A stretch of 64,000 nt of DNA from Cladorhizidae sp. MBARI D1340-BT2 (Eukaryota > Porifera > Demospongiae > Poecilosclerida > Cladorhizidae): assembly GCA_028752905.1 (NCBI GenBank), contig JAQNBH010000011.1, positions 4,843,378 through 4,907,377 on the forward strand. The letters are read 5' to 3'. Below are positions 39,901 to 46,530 of this stretch, piece after piece; the stretch's first letter is position 1, and each line of letters begins with the position of its first letter. Under the pieces are notes generated by a model. That model did not search any database. It was not told where the DNA came from and saw only the letters and a list, made by a program, of their open reading frames with translations. The translations under genes were made by a program, and so were the position numbers.

Positions 39901-42900
39901 TGATTCTTTAGCCTTGAGATCGATCATATCCACTTTCTCTCTCCCGTTCCCACGATGGACCAAGTCCGGTGTGTGTTCGTTCTTACTGCTAAAGTGACTG
40001 GAAGATAACGAAGGGCTGCGGTCCACTGAGTGTGAAAAGCCAAGCAGTCGACGCTTCTTCTGGTAGTAGGCGGCGGCAATGAGGACGACTAGTGCGACTA
40101 TTATCACCACAGTCAGCACCACCACTACACCAATTATCACGTTGGAGGATACGACTGGGTTGCTCACCTCTCCCGATCCTGGGTACACATAGGCACATGT
40201 GTCACAGGCATACGTGTCACGCCTCACACACACACACACACACTTCACACATTTCACACTATAATGCACCACACACTTGTCACACTTCACACCTCACACA
40301 TGTCAATACAGTTCAACCTAACACTAGCCAATATTAGGTGGGCAACAACTAGAACATTTATAAATCTGCTAGTCCACACTTACACTATCACTTACTACAT
40401 ATACACCCACTCACTACACACACCTCCCACTCACTACACACACCTCCCACTCACTACACACACCTCCCACTCACTACACACACCTCCCACTCACTACACA
40501 CACCTCCCACTCACTACACACACCTCCCACTCACTACACACACCTCCCACTCACTACACACACCTCCCACTCACTACACACACCTCCCACTCACTACACA
40601 CACCTCCCACTCACTACACACACCTCCCACTCACTACACACACCTCCCACTCACTACACACACCTCCCACTCACTACACACACCTCCCACTCACTACACA
40701 CACCTCCCACTCACTACACACACCTCCCACTCACTACACATACACACCTCCCACTCACTACACACACCTCCCACTCACTACACATACACACCTCCCACTC
40801 ACTACACACACCTCCCACTCACTACACATATGCACACCTCCCACTCACTACACATACACAACTCCCACTCACTACACATAGACACACCTCTCACTCACTA
40901 CACATACACAACTCCCACTCACTACACATAGACACACCTCCCACTCACTGAACACACCCTTCACTCAAGCCACATCCAACTGCTCAAGCTATGCCCATCA
41001 CCCAAGTCCCACCCACCACTCAAGCCACGCCTTCTAATCAAGCCACACCTCCCACAGCCCCACCCTCACTCACTGGTAGTAATAGGCTTCGAGAAATTAC
41101 TGGAAGCAAACACAACATATTGTTTCTCGGAGGGAACCTGGCGTCTCTTCCTCGCCCCTCCATCCTGCAAAGATGCCTCCCGATTTCCCAAGGTGGAAGA
41201 AAATGCCCTCAAAAATGCAGTGTACAAAGTGCCCGGAAGTAACTTCCCATTGCATGTCTTATTATCACCACTCAGGGCCTCTGTTGCTCCACCAATGATA
41301 AACTTCCCATGCACAAATTCTTGGGCAGACATCTCAGCTGCGATGTAAGGCTGAAAGGTCTCCTCCTTATTGTCAGGGTCGTTGATGACACTACAGGTGG
41401 GGAAATGGGCGTTGGTTGGATAGAGGGTGTCTGGATGGGCGGTGGGAGGACTGGCATCTTTTTTCTGACGAAGGACCAAGATTCGATAGTGGCTGTGTCC
41501 GTGCGCAATGTCAGTGGGTGGAGTAGAAAGGGGGGGGGGGGGGGGGGGAATGAATCAAAACGAAGGGAGATAGTAGAGGAGAAAGACAAGGGAGGAAGGG
41601 AAGAGGGAGGAGGGGAAGAGGGAGGAGGGGAAGAGGGAGGAGGGGAAGAGGGAGGAGGGGGAGAGGGAGGAGGGGAAGAGGGAGGAGGGGAAGAGGGAGG
41701 AGGGGGAGAGGGAGGAGGGGAAGAGGGAGGAGGGGAAGAGGGAGGAGGGGAAGAGGGAGGAGGGGGAGAGGGAGGAGGGGAAGAGGGAGGAGGGGAAGAG
41801 GGAGGAGGGGAAGAGGGAGGAGGGGAAGAGGGAGGAGGGGAAGAGGGAGGAGGGGAAGAGGGAGGAGGGGAAGAGGGAGGAGGGGAAGAGGGAGGAGGGG
41901 AAGAGGGAGGAGGGGAAGGAAGAGAGTGTGGAGATGCGAAGAAACTAATGAAATTGTTTGGACAAGAACTTGTGCAACTTCTGTACCTGATATTAAATTT
42001 GGTGGCCAAGGGTGTAAAGGTGACAGTAAAGGAGTCCATGGTGACACTGCCGTCAACAAACATTGGCACTTCCGGAGGAGGAGGAGCTGAAAGAGAAAGG
42101 GGGAGTGTACGTAAGGTAGAGTGGCATGGTGAGATGGGGGAGGAGGAAGAGGGTGGGAGGTTAGTGGAGGTGATGAGCGGGAAGAGAAGTCTACTATTGC
42201 AATAACTTATCCCAGGACCACCAAGATAGTTACTTGGGACTATCCTGGGATGTCCCTAACCCTAGAATACCTCTAGCCCTAGAACTCTTCAAGGCTTGAC
42301 TTTAAAATACTCGAGCTCTAAAATATCACCAGAAACAGAACTATACGATACATTACGATAGGACGATACGTAACGATGAGCGAGCATCGTATTGTGACCC
42401 CACCTTTAAGTGAGTGATCGCAGTGCTCAAGTGAGACTGACAATCAGCATGCTATAGTGGAGCTGTGAAGTCTGGACGTATATATAGTTGTTCTCGCTCC
42501 AGGAAGATATATCCAGTTTTTTCTCCATCTTTACAACGAGGTGGAGTGATCCACACAGGTGCTAGATGGCAGTGTTCTCTCTTAGCCGAACAGGACAAGG
42601 CCATGGTGAAAGCAAATGCTAGCTAGCTAACAGTCCAGCACAATTCAAGGAGTCTCTCCCTAGAGTCTCGCTGAGGGTGTGTGTTCCTATGCGGGCAAGG
42701 TCTCAATAAATGCAGTTAATTCTACAGATAGTCTCGTGAACTAGACTACCAACTGACAGGATTTGGCTCGCAATACAGTACTACAGAAATCCATGCATAA
42801 AGAATTTGTGGTTTTATTTGGTTTTTTAACCAAATAATCCATGAAAATATTACTCTACAGAAATTATCCACTATACAGCAGCTGTAGAACACCTAGCCCC

Positions 42901-45738
42901 AATCTATAAGACTCAACTCTAGGACACACCTAGTCCTAGTCTATAAGATGCACCTCTAGAACACCCCTGGCCATAGTCTATTAAGACTCACTCTCTAGAA
43001 TACACCAGCCCTAGTGCTGATTCCAGGACCTGTGCTACTTGTAAGGTCAATCACTATGGACATCCTGGGATAGTGCCACCTAACTAGGGACATCCAGGGA
43101 TAGTCACACCTAACTAGGGACATCCAGGGATAATCCCACCTAACTAGGGACATCCAGGGATAGTGCCACCTAACTAGGGACATCCAGGGATAGTCACACC
43201 TAACTAGGGACATCCAGGGATAGTCCCACCTAACTAGGGACATCCAGGGATAGTGCCACCTAACTAGGGACATCCAGGGATAGTCACACCTAACTAGGGA
43301 CATCCAGGGATAGTCACACCTAACTAGGGACATCCAGGGATAGTCACACCTAACTAGGGACATCCAGGGATAGTCACACCTAACTAGGGACATCCAGGGA
43401 TAGTCACACCTAACTAGGGACATCCAGGGATAGTCACACCTAACTAGGGACATCCAGGGATAGTCCCACCTAACTAGGGACATCCAGGGATAGTCCCACC
43501 TAACTAGGGACATCCAGGGATAGTCCCACCTAACTAGGGACATCCAGGGATAGTCACACCTAACTAGGGACATCCAGGGATAGTCTCACCTAACTAGGGA
43601 CATCCAGGGATAGTCACACCTAACTAGGGACATCCAGGGATAGTCACACCTAACTAGGGACATCCAGGGATAGCCCCACCTAACTAGGGACATCCAGGGA
43701 TAGTCACACCTAACTAGGGACATCCAGGGATAGTCTCACCTAACTAGGGACATCCAGGGATAGTCCCACCTAACTAGGGACATCCAGGGATAGTCCCACC
43801 TAACTAGGGACATCCAGGGATAGTCCCACCTAACTAGGGGGCATCCAGGGATAGTCACACCTAACTAGGGACATCCAGGGATAGTCCCACCTAACTAGGG
43901 ACATCCAGGGATAGTCCCACCTAACTAGGGGACATCCAGGGATAGTCACACCTAACTAGGGACATCCAGGGATAGTCCCACCTAACTAGGGACATCCAGG
44001 GATAGTCACACCTAACTAGGGACATCCAGGGATAGTCTCACCTAACTAGGGACATCCAGCGATAGTCCCACCTAACTAGGGACATCCAGGGATAGTCACA
44101 CCTAACTAGGGACATCCAGGGATAGTCACACCTAACTAGGGACATCCAGGGATAGACCCACCTAACTAGGGACATCCAGGGATAGTCCCACCTAACTAGG
44201 GACATCCAGGGATAGACCCACCTAACTAGGGACATCCAGGGATAGTCACACCTAACTAGGGACATCCAGGGATAGTCACACCTAACTAGGGACATCCAGG
44301 GATAGTCACACCTAACTAGGGACATCCAGGGATAGACCCACCTAACTAGGGACATCCAGGGATAGTCACAAGCATCCCGGGATAATCAGTCACCCTCACT
44401 AGGGACATCCTGGGATAGTCACAAGTATCTTTGAAATCTCGGAATGTCCTAGAAAAGGTTGTTGGTATACTGGGTGTATATATGTGGGCAGTGAAGATGT
44501 GGTGTGTTGTGTGTGTGTGCATGTGTGTGTGCATACGCGTGACTCACCCTTCGGTAATGTAAAAGTCCTCACCGAGGCCGAGTAGTTTTCCTGCACCTCC
44601 CTCAGCTCATCCGCAACACTCTTCCCCGTCACCAGCACCCTCCCCAACACACGGCAATTATAATACACATCCTCCTCCAGCCCAGACACGTCAGCAACAG
44701 AGACCACACCCACCGGTGACACACGTACTTCTTCATCGGAGGAGGCTCCGTCTTCCAAACACACAACAGTGAAGTTGACAAACCGGTAACACTCGTCTAT
44801 TGCATTCCACGTGACCTGAAGAGAGCGCATGTCCTGGGGGTTTGCAGACACATTCGTTGGCGTAGGGATTGCATTGTCACTGAAGGCGATAAACGGCCCA
44901 AATGCATTGGTATTTAGCCCTTCGCCCCAGGTATCGTTTGTGCCGCGACCTCTCAGCATGTATGTGGTATTAACACCACCAAATAAGATTACAGCTGAAT
45001 GTGAAGGGGCGTCACCCACCTCAAGCTCCACCCAATAAAGACTGGTGACATATAGAATCTCAATGACATATCTGTCGCTCTTGGCAAAAGTGAAGTTGCT
45101 GACAGATTGAGAGTCTGTCCAATTAATGTTTGCTCGACAGGAAGAAGTGGGCGTCGACTGAATGTCCATGGGCGGTAAAGGAGGACCTGGTAGAGAGCAC
45201 ACATACATGGTGACTATTGTCCAATCCCTTGTCCTCTCATCTTTCCAAGCCCTTGCCCCTCACTCCCTCCCCCTCACTCCCTCACCTTTCCACCCCCTCA
45301 CTCACTCACCTTTCCACCCCCTCACTCCCTCACCTTTCCACCCCCTCACCACCTCACCTTTCCACCCCCTCATCTTTCCACCCACTCCCTCCCTCACTTT
45401 CCCCTCATCTTTCCAATCCCTTGCCCCCTCATCTTTCCACCCACTTTCCCCTTATCCCCTCAATTTTCTACCTCCTTGACCCCTCATCTTTCCACCCCCT
45501 TGTCCTGTCATTTTTAACTTTCCCCTCAACATTTCAATCCCCCCCCCCCCCCCCCTTCAAACCAAATACTCACCAATAACAGTGATGCGTACTCGCTGGG
45601 AATTGGAGCTGACGACCTTATTAGTGTTGTCGGCCACACACTCGTACAGTCCCGAGTGGCTGAGACTTGCAGAGGTGACCTGCAGCCGCTGGACTCGGTC
45701 AGTCGCATTTGAAAGATCAAACAGAACTATCCCATTAC
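9831..45738 (-). CDS. Receptor-type protein tyrosine phosphatase, 15 exons seen, 5' end missing
   Basis: A single-pass membrane phosphatase expected to remove phosphate from phosphotyrosine in cytoplasmic substrates. Joining 15 exons gives 1,113 residues: C-terminal half of an Ig domain (1-55), two FN3 domains (about 56-268), a third FN3 and membrane-proximal region (269-441) with a furin-type RKRR at 415-418, a transmembrane helix (about 453-480), catalytic D1 (about 560-850) and D2 (about 870-1113). D1 has KNRY 595-598, the WPD acid Asp733, catalytic Cys766 and Arg772, and Gln810 in the Q-loop, so it should be active. D2 has Asp1049 for Cys, Pro1055 for Arg and WTL for WPD, so it should be inactive. 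All junction phases agree. Introns run from 86 bp to 6.9 kb and are mostly private minisatellites. The start codon, signal peptide and first half of the Ig domain were not found above 45,738. D2 resembles PTPRG/PTPRZ, but those have a carbonic anhydrase-like domain where this has Ig, so orthology is open. Confidence 0.95.
10563..10877 (+). repeat. 77-bp minisatellite, 4 copies
   Basis: Unit contains GAGTGGTGGAGGACTGCACA and 'ACCAAGTCCTACTCAGAAC', repeated about every 77 bp with few differences. It lies in RPTP intron 14. Confidence 0.93.
11078..11153 (+). repeat. Dispersed repeat copy A
   Basis: Shares 'CAATGACCTTCTCAATAATC', 'TTTCGACTAGATGCTCTAGC' and 'CTTCATCAGGAATAATGAGA' with copies at 24,406 and 48,325. 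The 'TTTCGAC…CTCTAGCCTTCATCAG' text resembles terminal or UTR segments of invertebrate retroelements, but no coding part is present and the family is not identified. Confidence 0.7.
11952..12103 (-). CDS. RPTP exon 14: D2 WPD region to the catalytic position
   Basis: Acceptor CATGTGCTAG, donor GTAAGAG, 152 nt, starts in phase 0 and ends with two bases of a codon. It encodes [20 protein letters not shown]: the PTP 'QF..W' block with WTLQYLP where an active enzyme has WPDxGxP, so the general acid is lost. The last codons, VMIHD, align with VHC of the signature, with Asp1049 in the Cys position. Confidence 0.92.
12543..12690 (+). repeat. CAA/CAC trinucleotide repeat
   Basis: Alternating CAA and CAC triplets, mixed with ACA-type units, for about 150 bp. 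Open frames here (poly-Gln/His, poly-Thr/Pro or poly-Val/Gly) are trivial products of the triplets. Confidence 0.95.
12907..14306 (+). repeat. 20-bp minisatellite, about 70 copies
   Basis: Unit CTGGACACACCATGCTACTG. Variants (CCG for CTG, ATC for ACC, GTG for ATG, GATGG for GCTGG) are interspersed. Almost no length changes, apart from short units near 13,100. Long cysteine/histidine-rich frames come from the stop-free unit. Confidence 0.97.
14319..14444 (-). CDS. RPTP exon 13: D2 'QYWP' segment
   Basis: Acceptor TTACTGCCCTTCAG and donor GTGAGTC enclose 126 nt in phase 0 at both ends. It encodes [20 protein letters not shown] and, further on, '[13 protein letters not shown]'. The YWP motif follows the 'MLTPLDSEE' end of exon 12, as in all classical PTP domains. 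This exon is the piece that closes D2. Confidence 0.92.
14492..14850 (+). repeat. G-rich 34-bp minisatellite, about 10 copies
   Basis: Unit contains GTGGGGGTGGGTGGGGGTCA followed by CAATAATGAACCAT, with length variation. Runs of three to five G at short spacing give quadruplex potential on the plus strand (the C strand is the RPTP coding sense). Confidence 0.93.
15020..15145 (+). repeat. 20-bp minisatellite, about 6 copies
   Basis: Unit GGCTACCAGACTGAGGCCAG. The array ends about 10 bp before a hAT-like terminus at 15,155. Confidence 0.92.
15155..15841 (+). pseudogene. hAT element 3, 5' part only, antisense in an RPTP intron
   Basis: CAGGGGCGTACCCTGCATAG at 15,155 followed by CACCCCCC looks like a hAT terminal repeat. 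An ATG at 15,373 starts [20 protein letters not shown], typical of the N-terminus of ZMYM1-like hAT proteins. A donor-like GTTAAT follows at about 15,435. A second open stretch after the acceptor TTTTTTTAAACAG at 15,655 reads '[17 protein letters not shown]' and runs to about 15,830. The expected transposase core never appears, because the 31-bp array starts at 15,845. The split into two exons is inference. Confidence 0.55.
15845..18095 (+). repeat. 31-bp minisatellite, about 72 copies
   Basis: Unit contains AGCCAGGTAAGAGATGCAGC followed by CATGCACACAC, with A/G, C/T and CAT/CAG variants. Most units carry a consensus splice-donor string CAGGTAAGAG on the plus strand, antisense to the RPTP. 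The minus strand of the unit has no stop in any frame, giving spurious frames up to 772 residues. Confidence 0.97.
18699..18883 (-). CDS. RPTP exon 12: N-terminal half of D2
   Basis: Acceptor GTCTCCCAGCAG, donor GTGAGATG, 185 nt. Its first two bases TC complete the codon opened by T at the end of exon 11 (Phe896). It encodes '[20 protein letters not shown]' and then '[19 protein letters not shown]', matching the PTP pattern 'YINASxIxGY…FWxMVWxQ…IVMLT'. YINA is degenerate (LGHF), in line with a non-catalytic D2. It ends in phase 0 at SEE. Confidence 0.9.
19590..19745 (+). repeat. 23-24-bp minisatellite, about 6 copies
   Basis: Unit around GTTGTATCTGGGAGGGGCTA, with some units lacking the GGAGGGGCTAG part. 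Confidence 0.9.
19994..22871 (+). repeat. 22-bp minisatellite, about 130 copies, with internal 743-bp duplication
   Basis: Unit around GAGAGTAACCATCACTCTAA plus AT. Each unit holds an inverted repeat AGAGT…ACTCT around a 7-base loop. Unit variants (T/C in AGAGT versus AGAGC, CAT/CGT, AAATG/AAACG) occur in blocks. Rare markers recur exactly 743 bp apart: CACACTAAAC at 20,881 and 21,624, the short AAATGAGTAACC unit ending at 21,001 and 21,744, CGAGTGCCC at 21,064 and 21,807, and CACTGTAAAC, whose GTAAAC is at 21,145 and 21,888. Confidence 0.97.
22880..23265 (-). CDS. RPTP exon 11: end of D1 and D1-D2 linker
   Basis: Acceptor TATTCTCTGTCACAG, donor GTAAGTG, 386 nt. The first T completes Ser767, so the exon continues the signature as S-AGVGRSGT. 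It then encodes '[19 protein letters not shown]', which carries the Q-loop glutamine (Gln810), and '[14 protein letters not shown]', the terminal helix of D1. The linker '[18 protein letters not shown]' leads into D2. It ends with a single T (phase 1). Confidence 0.95.
23266..23673 (-). other. RPTP intron 10, splitting the catalytic signature
   Basis: 408 bp, with a TCTATCCCTCTCC-type pyrimidine-rich stretch around 23,520-23,570 (plus strand). It interrupts the codon after the catalytic Cys (TGC AG | T). No minisatellite is present. Confidence 0.9.
23674..23831 (-). CDS. RPTP exon 10: D1 WPD loop to catalytic Cys
   Basis: Acceptor CAATACTTGCAG, donor GTACAGG, 158 nt, starts in phase 0. It encodes '[20 protein letters not shown]' (WPD acid Asp733), then 'AGPIIVHC' ending at the catalytic Cys766 and the first two bases of Ser767. 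All residues expected of an active PTP are present. Confidence 0.95.
23832..23917 (-). other. RPTP intron 9 (86 bp)
   Basis: The shortest intron of the gene: donor GTAAGGGG, acceptor TTTTAAAAACACAATACTTGCAG shortened to its last bases ACTTGCAG, no repeat. It shows the size of an unexpanded intron in this genome. Confidence 0.92.
23918..24040 (-). CDS. RPTP exon 9: D1 'QYWP' segment
   Basis: Acceptor TTGCTTGTAG, donor GTAAGGGG, 123 nt, phase 0 at both ends. It encodes [20 protein letters not shown] and ends '[11 protein letters not shown]', the classical YWP block and the following beta strands of D1. Confidence 0.93.
24406..24493 (+). repeat. Dispersed repeat copy B
   Basis: 'CAATGACCTGTTCAATAATA', 'GACGTTTCGACTATATAGAT' and 'CTAGCCTTCATCAGGAATAA' match copy A at 11,078. 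Similarity seems to fade downstream. Confidence 0.7.
25029..27616 (+). repeat. 40-bp minisatellite, about 65 copies, central part nearly identical
   Basis: Unit contains GTTCAGAGTTGGTGACGACG and TCTCCTCTGGCTCTATATAT. From about 25,860 to 26,880 the copies look identical. Point changes (TCTCC/TCCCC, GTTC/GTTT) and 2-3-base deletions gather towards both ends, which suggests recent expansion or homogenisation from the middle. The palindrome GACGTC occurs in each unit. Confidence 0.97.
27820..28545 (+). repeat. 66-bp minisatellite, about 11 copies
   Basis: Unit contains AAGGCATGGATGTGATCCAA and 'CTTGGACCAACTTAGCAACC'. Two junction variants alternate (GACCCTTCAAGG and GACCAGC.CAAGG). Period 66 gives stop-free frames on both strands. 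Confidence 0.95.
29329..29371 (+). repeat. G-run followed by C-run (inverted homopolymers)
   Basis: About 17 G, then 13 bases (AATATCCAAAGTT), then about 12 C. The two runs are complementary and could form a hairpin or a G-quadruplex. Run lengths may be unreliable in sequencing. Confidence 0.8.
29425..30562 (+). repeat. 35-bp minisatellite, about 32 copies
   Basis: Unit contains GAGTTCTAGGTCATGCATAT and CCATGAGCATAGG. ATGCAT palindromes occur in each unit. C/T variants (GGTCATG/GGCCATG, GCATAGG/GCACAGG) are scattered. The last copies, near 30,480-30,540, are truncated. Confidence 0.97.
30638..30769 (-). CDS. RPTP exon 8: D1 substrate-binding core
   Basis: Acceptor CCCTCTCTCCATAG, donor GTCAAGC, 132 nt, phase 0 at both ends. 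It encodes '[20 protein letters not shown]' then '[19 protein letters not shown]', a very well conserved PTP block joining directly to TKCSQYWP of exon 9. Confidence 0.95.
31261..31335 (+). repeat. 37-bp direct duplication (2 copies)
   Basis: GGCAGCAACTGTCACTGGGG followed by AGACAGCCAAGCTACAC occurs twice in tandem. Confidence 0.85.
31615..32165 (+). repeat. CA-rich compound satellite
   Basis: Mixture of (CA)n with ACACATACACAGGCATGCAC-type units. Open in all six frames or nearly so, giving Thr/His-rich and Cys/Val-rich spurious frames. Confidence 0.95.
32353..32429 (-). CDS. RPTP exon 7: D1 'DHSRVKL…SDYINANFI'
   Basis: Acceptor GTGTGTGTAG after a TG-rich tract, donor GTAAGTACA, 77 nt. The leading TT completes Phe604 with the T from exon 6. 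It encodes [20 protein letters not shown] and ANFIS, the classical PTP motif following KNRY. It ends in phase 0. Confidence 0.95.
32430..39290 (-). other. RPTP intron 6 (6.9 kb)
   Basis: The largest intron found, almost entirely the 68/59-bp array. About 80 bp of CA-rich sequence lies next to the acceptor and about 240 bp of unique sequence next to the donor. Confidence 0.93.
32511..39053 (+). repeat. 68/59-bp minisatellite, about 100 units, 1,972-bp higher-order repeat
   Basis: Long unit 68 bp (GGGGACACACACTGGACCAA, then CACCACACTGGGTTGAGGCA, then GGTTGAAGTAGGTTGACAAT). Short unit 59 bp with CATCACACTCAGG or TCGGG in place of the middle. Long and short units often alternate. Rare markers recur 1,972 bp apart: CCAACACTACACTGGG at 34,061 and 36,033, TGGTTTGAGG at 34,141 and 36,113, GATAATAGCTACACTGGG at 34,811 and 36,783, GGACCGACAC at 35,191 and 37,163, GACATACATC at 35,582 and 37,554. 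Two of them recur again 2,430 bp later (38,463 and 38,543). Confidence 0.97.
39291..39381 (-). CDS. RPTP exon 6: start of D1 with KNRY
   Basis: Acceptor CTCTGGGATGTAG, donor GTTAGTTC, 91 nt, starting in phase 0 and ending with one base. It encodes '[20 protein letters not shown]' then ITA. KNRY (595-598) forms the phosphotyrosine recognition loop in PTP structures. Confidence 0.93.
39382..39780 (-). other. RPTP intron 5, with G18 after the donor
   Basis: 399 bp. After the donor GTGAGGAAATGGGTGA, 18 consecutive G (plus strand C at 39,747-39,764) begin 17 bases into the intron. The rest is A/G-rich on the minus strand. Confidence 0.9.
39781..40178 (-). CDS. RPTP exon 5: transmembrane helix and juxtamembrane region
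   Basis: Acceptor ATGTGTACCCAG, donor GTGAGG, 398 nt. It encodes the hydrophobic '[20 protein letters not shown]' and LIAAAYY (about 453-480), followed by the stop-transfer KKRR, a Ser-rich stretch and '[20 protein letters not shown]', the usual lead-in to D1 of receptor PTPs. It ends in phase 0. Confidence 0.95.
40179..41073 (-). other. RPTP intron 4
   Basis: 895 bp, more than half of it the 20-bp array at 40,407-40,950. Confidence 0.92.
40407..40950 (+). repeat. 20-bp minisatellite, about 26 copies
   Basis: Unit CACTACACACACCTCCCACT. From 40,735 onward units carry extra ACATACAC-type insertions. Stop-free on +, giving a 205-residue Thr/His/Pro frame that is not a gene. Confidence 0.96.
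41074..41492 (-). CDS. RPTP exon 4: FN3/membrane-proximal region with furin-type site
   Basis: Acceptor TTGCGCACGGACACAG downstream of a C19 run, donor GTGAGTG, 419 nt. It encodes [11 protein letters not shown] (end of an FN3), then '[20 protein letters not shown]' and '[16 protein letters not shown]', the membrane-proximal pattern of LAR-like and related receptor PTPs. RKRR at 415-418 is a proprotein-convertase consensus about 35 residues before the membrane. Receptor PTPs of several classes are cut there into two associated chains, which is likely here too (inference). Confidence 0.93.
41493..41986 (-). other. RPTP intron 3
   Basis: 494 bp: a 15-bp array and a C19 run (minus strand), which starts 37 bases before the acceptor. 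Confidence 0.9.
41593..41920 (+). repeat. 15-bp polypurine minisatellite, about 22 copies
   Basis: Unit AGGGGAAGAGGGAGG with a GGGGGAG variant. The strand is purely purine for about 330 bp, so mirror-repeat triplex (H-DNA) formation is possible. Frames on both strands (Gly/Glu-rich, Pro/Ser-rich, Leu/Pro-rich) are repeat artefacts. Confidence 0.96.
41987..42086 (-). CDS. RPTP exon 3: start of the third FN3 domain
   Basis: Acceptor CCTTTCTCTTTCAG, donor GTACAG, 100 nt. It starts with two bases and ends with two. It encodes [20 protein letters not shown] and '[12 protein letters not shown]', completed to FNISHYRILV by exon 4: the A-B-C strand pattern of FN3. Confidence 0.9.
42087..44547 (-). 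other. RPTP intron 2
   Basis: About 2.5 kb. A 30-bp array fills 43,057-44,370. The part 42,200-43,050 is unique, with no recognised gene. Confidence 0.9.
43057..44370 (+). repeat. 30-bp minisatellite, about 44 copies
   Basis: Unit contains ACCTAACTAGGGACATCCAG and GGATAGTCAC, with CAC/CCC/GCC/CTC variation. Single-base insertions at about 43,837 and 43,930 break frames, so the [10 protein letters not shown] repeat frames on minus are not coding. Confidence 0.97.
44548..45186 (-). CDS. RPTP exon 2: two fibronectin III domains
   Basis: Acceptor GTGCTCTCTACCAG, donor GTGAGTCA, 639 nt. It encodes [20 protein letters not shown], then '[20 protein letters not shown]' (FN3 1), and '[20 protein letters not shown]' then '[20 protein letters not shown]' (FN3 2). 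Several N-glycosylation sequons (for example NVS and NFT) fit an extracellular location. It ends with one base that makes Ala268 with exon 3. Confidence 0.93.
45187..45573 (-). other. RPTP intron 1 (of the part seen), pyrimidine-rich on plus
   Basis: 387 bp. G17 (plus strand C at 45,539-45,555) begins 19 bases after the donor. The middle consists of degenerate CACCTTTCCACCCCCTCACT-type repeats (45,255-45,440). Confidence 0.9.
45574..45738 (-). CDS. RPTP first exon found: C-terminal half of an Ig domain
   Basis: Acceptor TGTCTGTGTTCAG, donor GTGAGTA, 165 nt. It encodes '[20 protein letters not shown]' followed by [10 protein letters not shown], the E-F-G strand pattern of an I-set/V-set Ig domain with the second conserved Cys (Cys33 of the partial protein). 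It begins with two bases, so an upstream exon carrying the first half of the Ig domain must end with one base. I could not find that exon. Confidence 0.92.
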
Positions 45739-45875
45739 CTGAACACAGACAAGTGAGAAAATAACAAGCACGTTGTCATGGAGATATTCAGCATCTCAAT
45801 ATTAATATTATAATGCATGCTGGGCACTGAGTGGCGGGAGAAGGAGACTAGCTCGAGCATGTTGATGAAGCATAC

Positions 45876-46530
45876 AAGTCCCTCTCAGCCCTTCCTGGCA
45901 GCCATGCAGACCCTTTTCACCTGCCAGTATGAAGCATACCACCAAGTCCCTCTCAGCCTTTCCTGGAAGCCATGCAGGCCCTTCTCACCTGCCAGTATGA
46001 AGCATATTACCAAGTCCCTCTCAGCCTTTCCTGGCAGCCATGCAGGCCCTTCTCACCTGCCAGTATGAAGCATATTACCAAGTCCCTCTCTGCCTTTCCT
46101 GGCAGCCATGCAGGCCCTTCTCACCTGCCAGTATGAAGCATATTACCAAGTCCCTCTCAGCCTTTCCTGGCAGCCATGCAGGCCCTTCTCACCTGCCAGT
46201 ATGAAGCATTATTACCAAGTCCCTCAGCCCTTCCTGGCAGCCATGCAGGCCCTTCTCACCTGCCAGTATGAAGCATACCACCAAGTCCCTCTCAGCCTTT
46301 CCTGGCAGCCATGCAGGCCCTTCTCACCTGCCAGTATGAAGCATATTACCAAGTCCCTCTCAGCCTTTCCTGGCAGCCATGCAGGCCCTTCTCACCTGCC
46401 AGTATGAAGCATTATTACCAAGTCCCTCAGCCCTTCCTGGCAGCCATGCAGGCCCTTCTCACCTGCCAGTATGAAGCATACCACCAAGTCCCTCTCAGCC
46501 TTTCCTGGCAGCCATGCAGGCCCTTCACCT
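45876..46530 (+). repeat. 68-bp minisatellite, about 10 copies, upstream of the Ig exon
   Basis: Unit contains CTTCTCACCTGCCAGTATGA and 'AGTCCCTCTCAGCCTTTCCT'. On the minus strand each unit holds CTGGCAGGTGAGAAG, a consensus donor in the same sense as the RPTP. A 3-bp shorter/longer unit pair alternates (GCATATTACC and GCATTATTACC). Confidence 0.95.

Noticed and set aside
41272..42205. Gly/Glu-rich and Pro/Ser-rich frames up to 298 residues
   Set aside because: They run through a 15-bp purine array and over true RPTP exons on the other strand or in another frame.
43000..44355. [10 protein letters not shown] repeat protein on minus
   Set aside because: One-base insertions in the 30-bp array break the frame, and it lies within RPTP intron 2.
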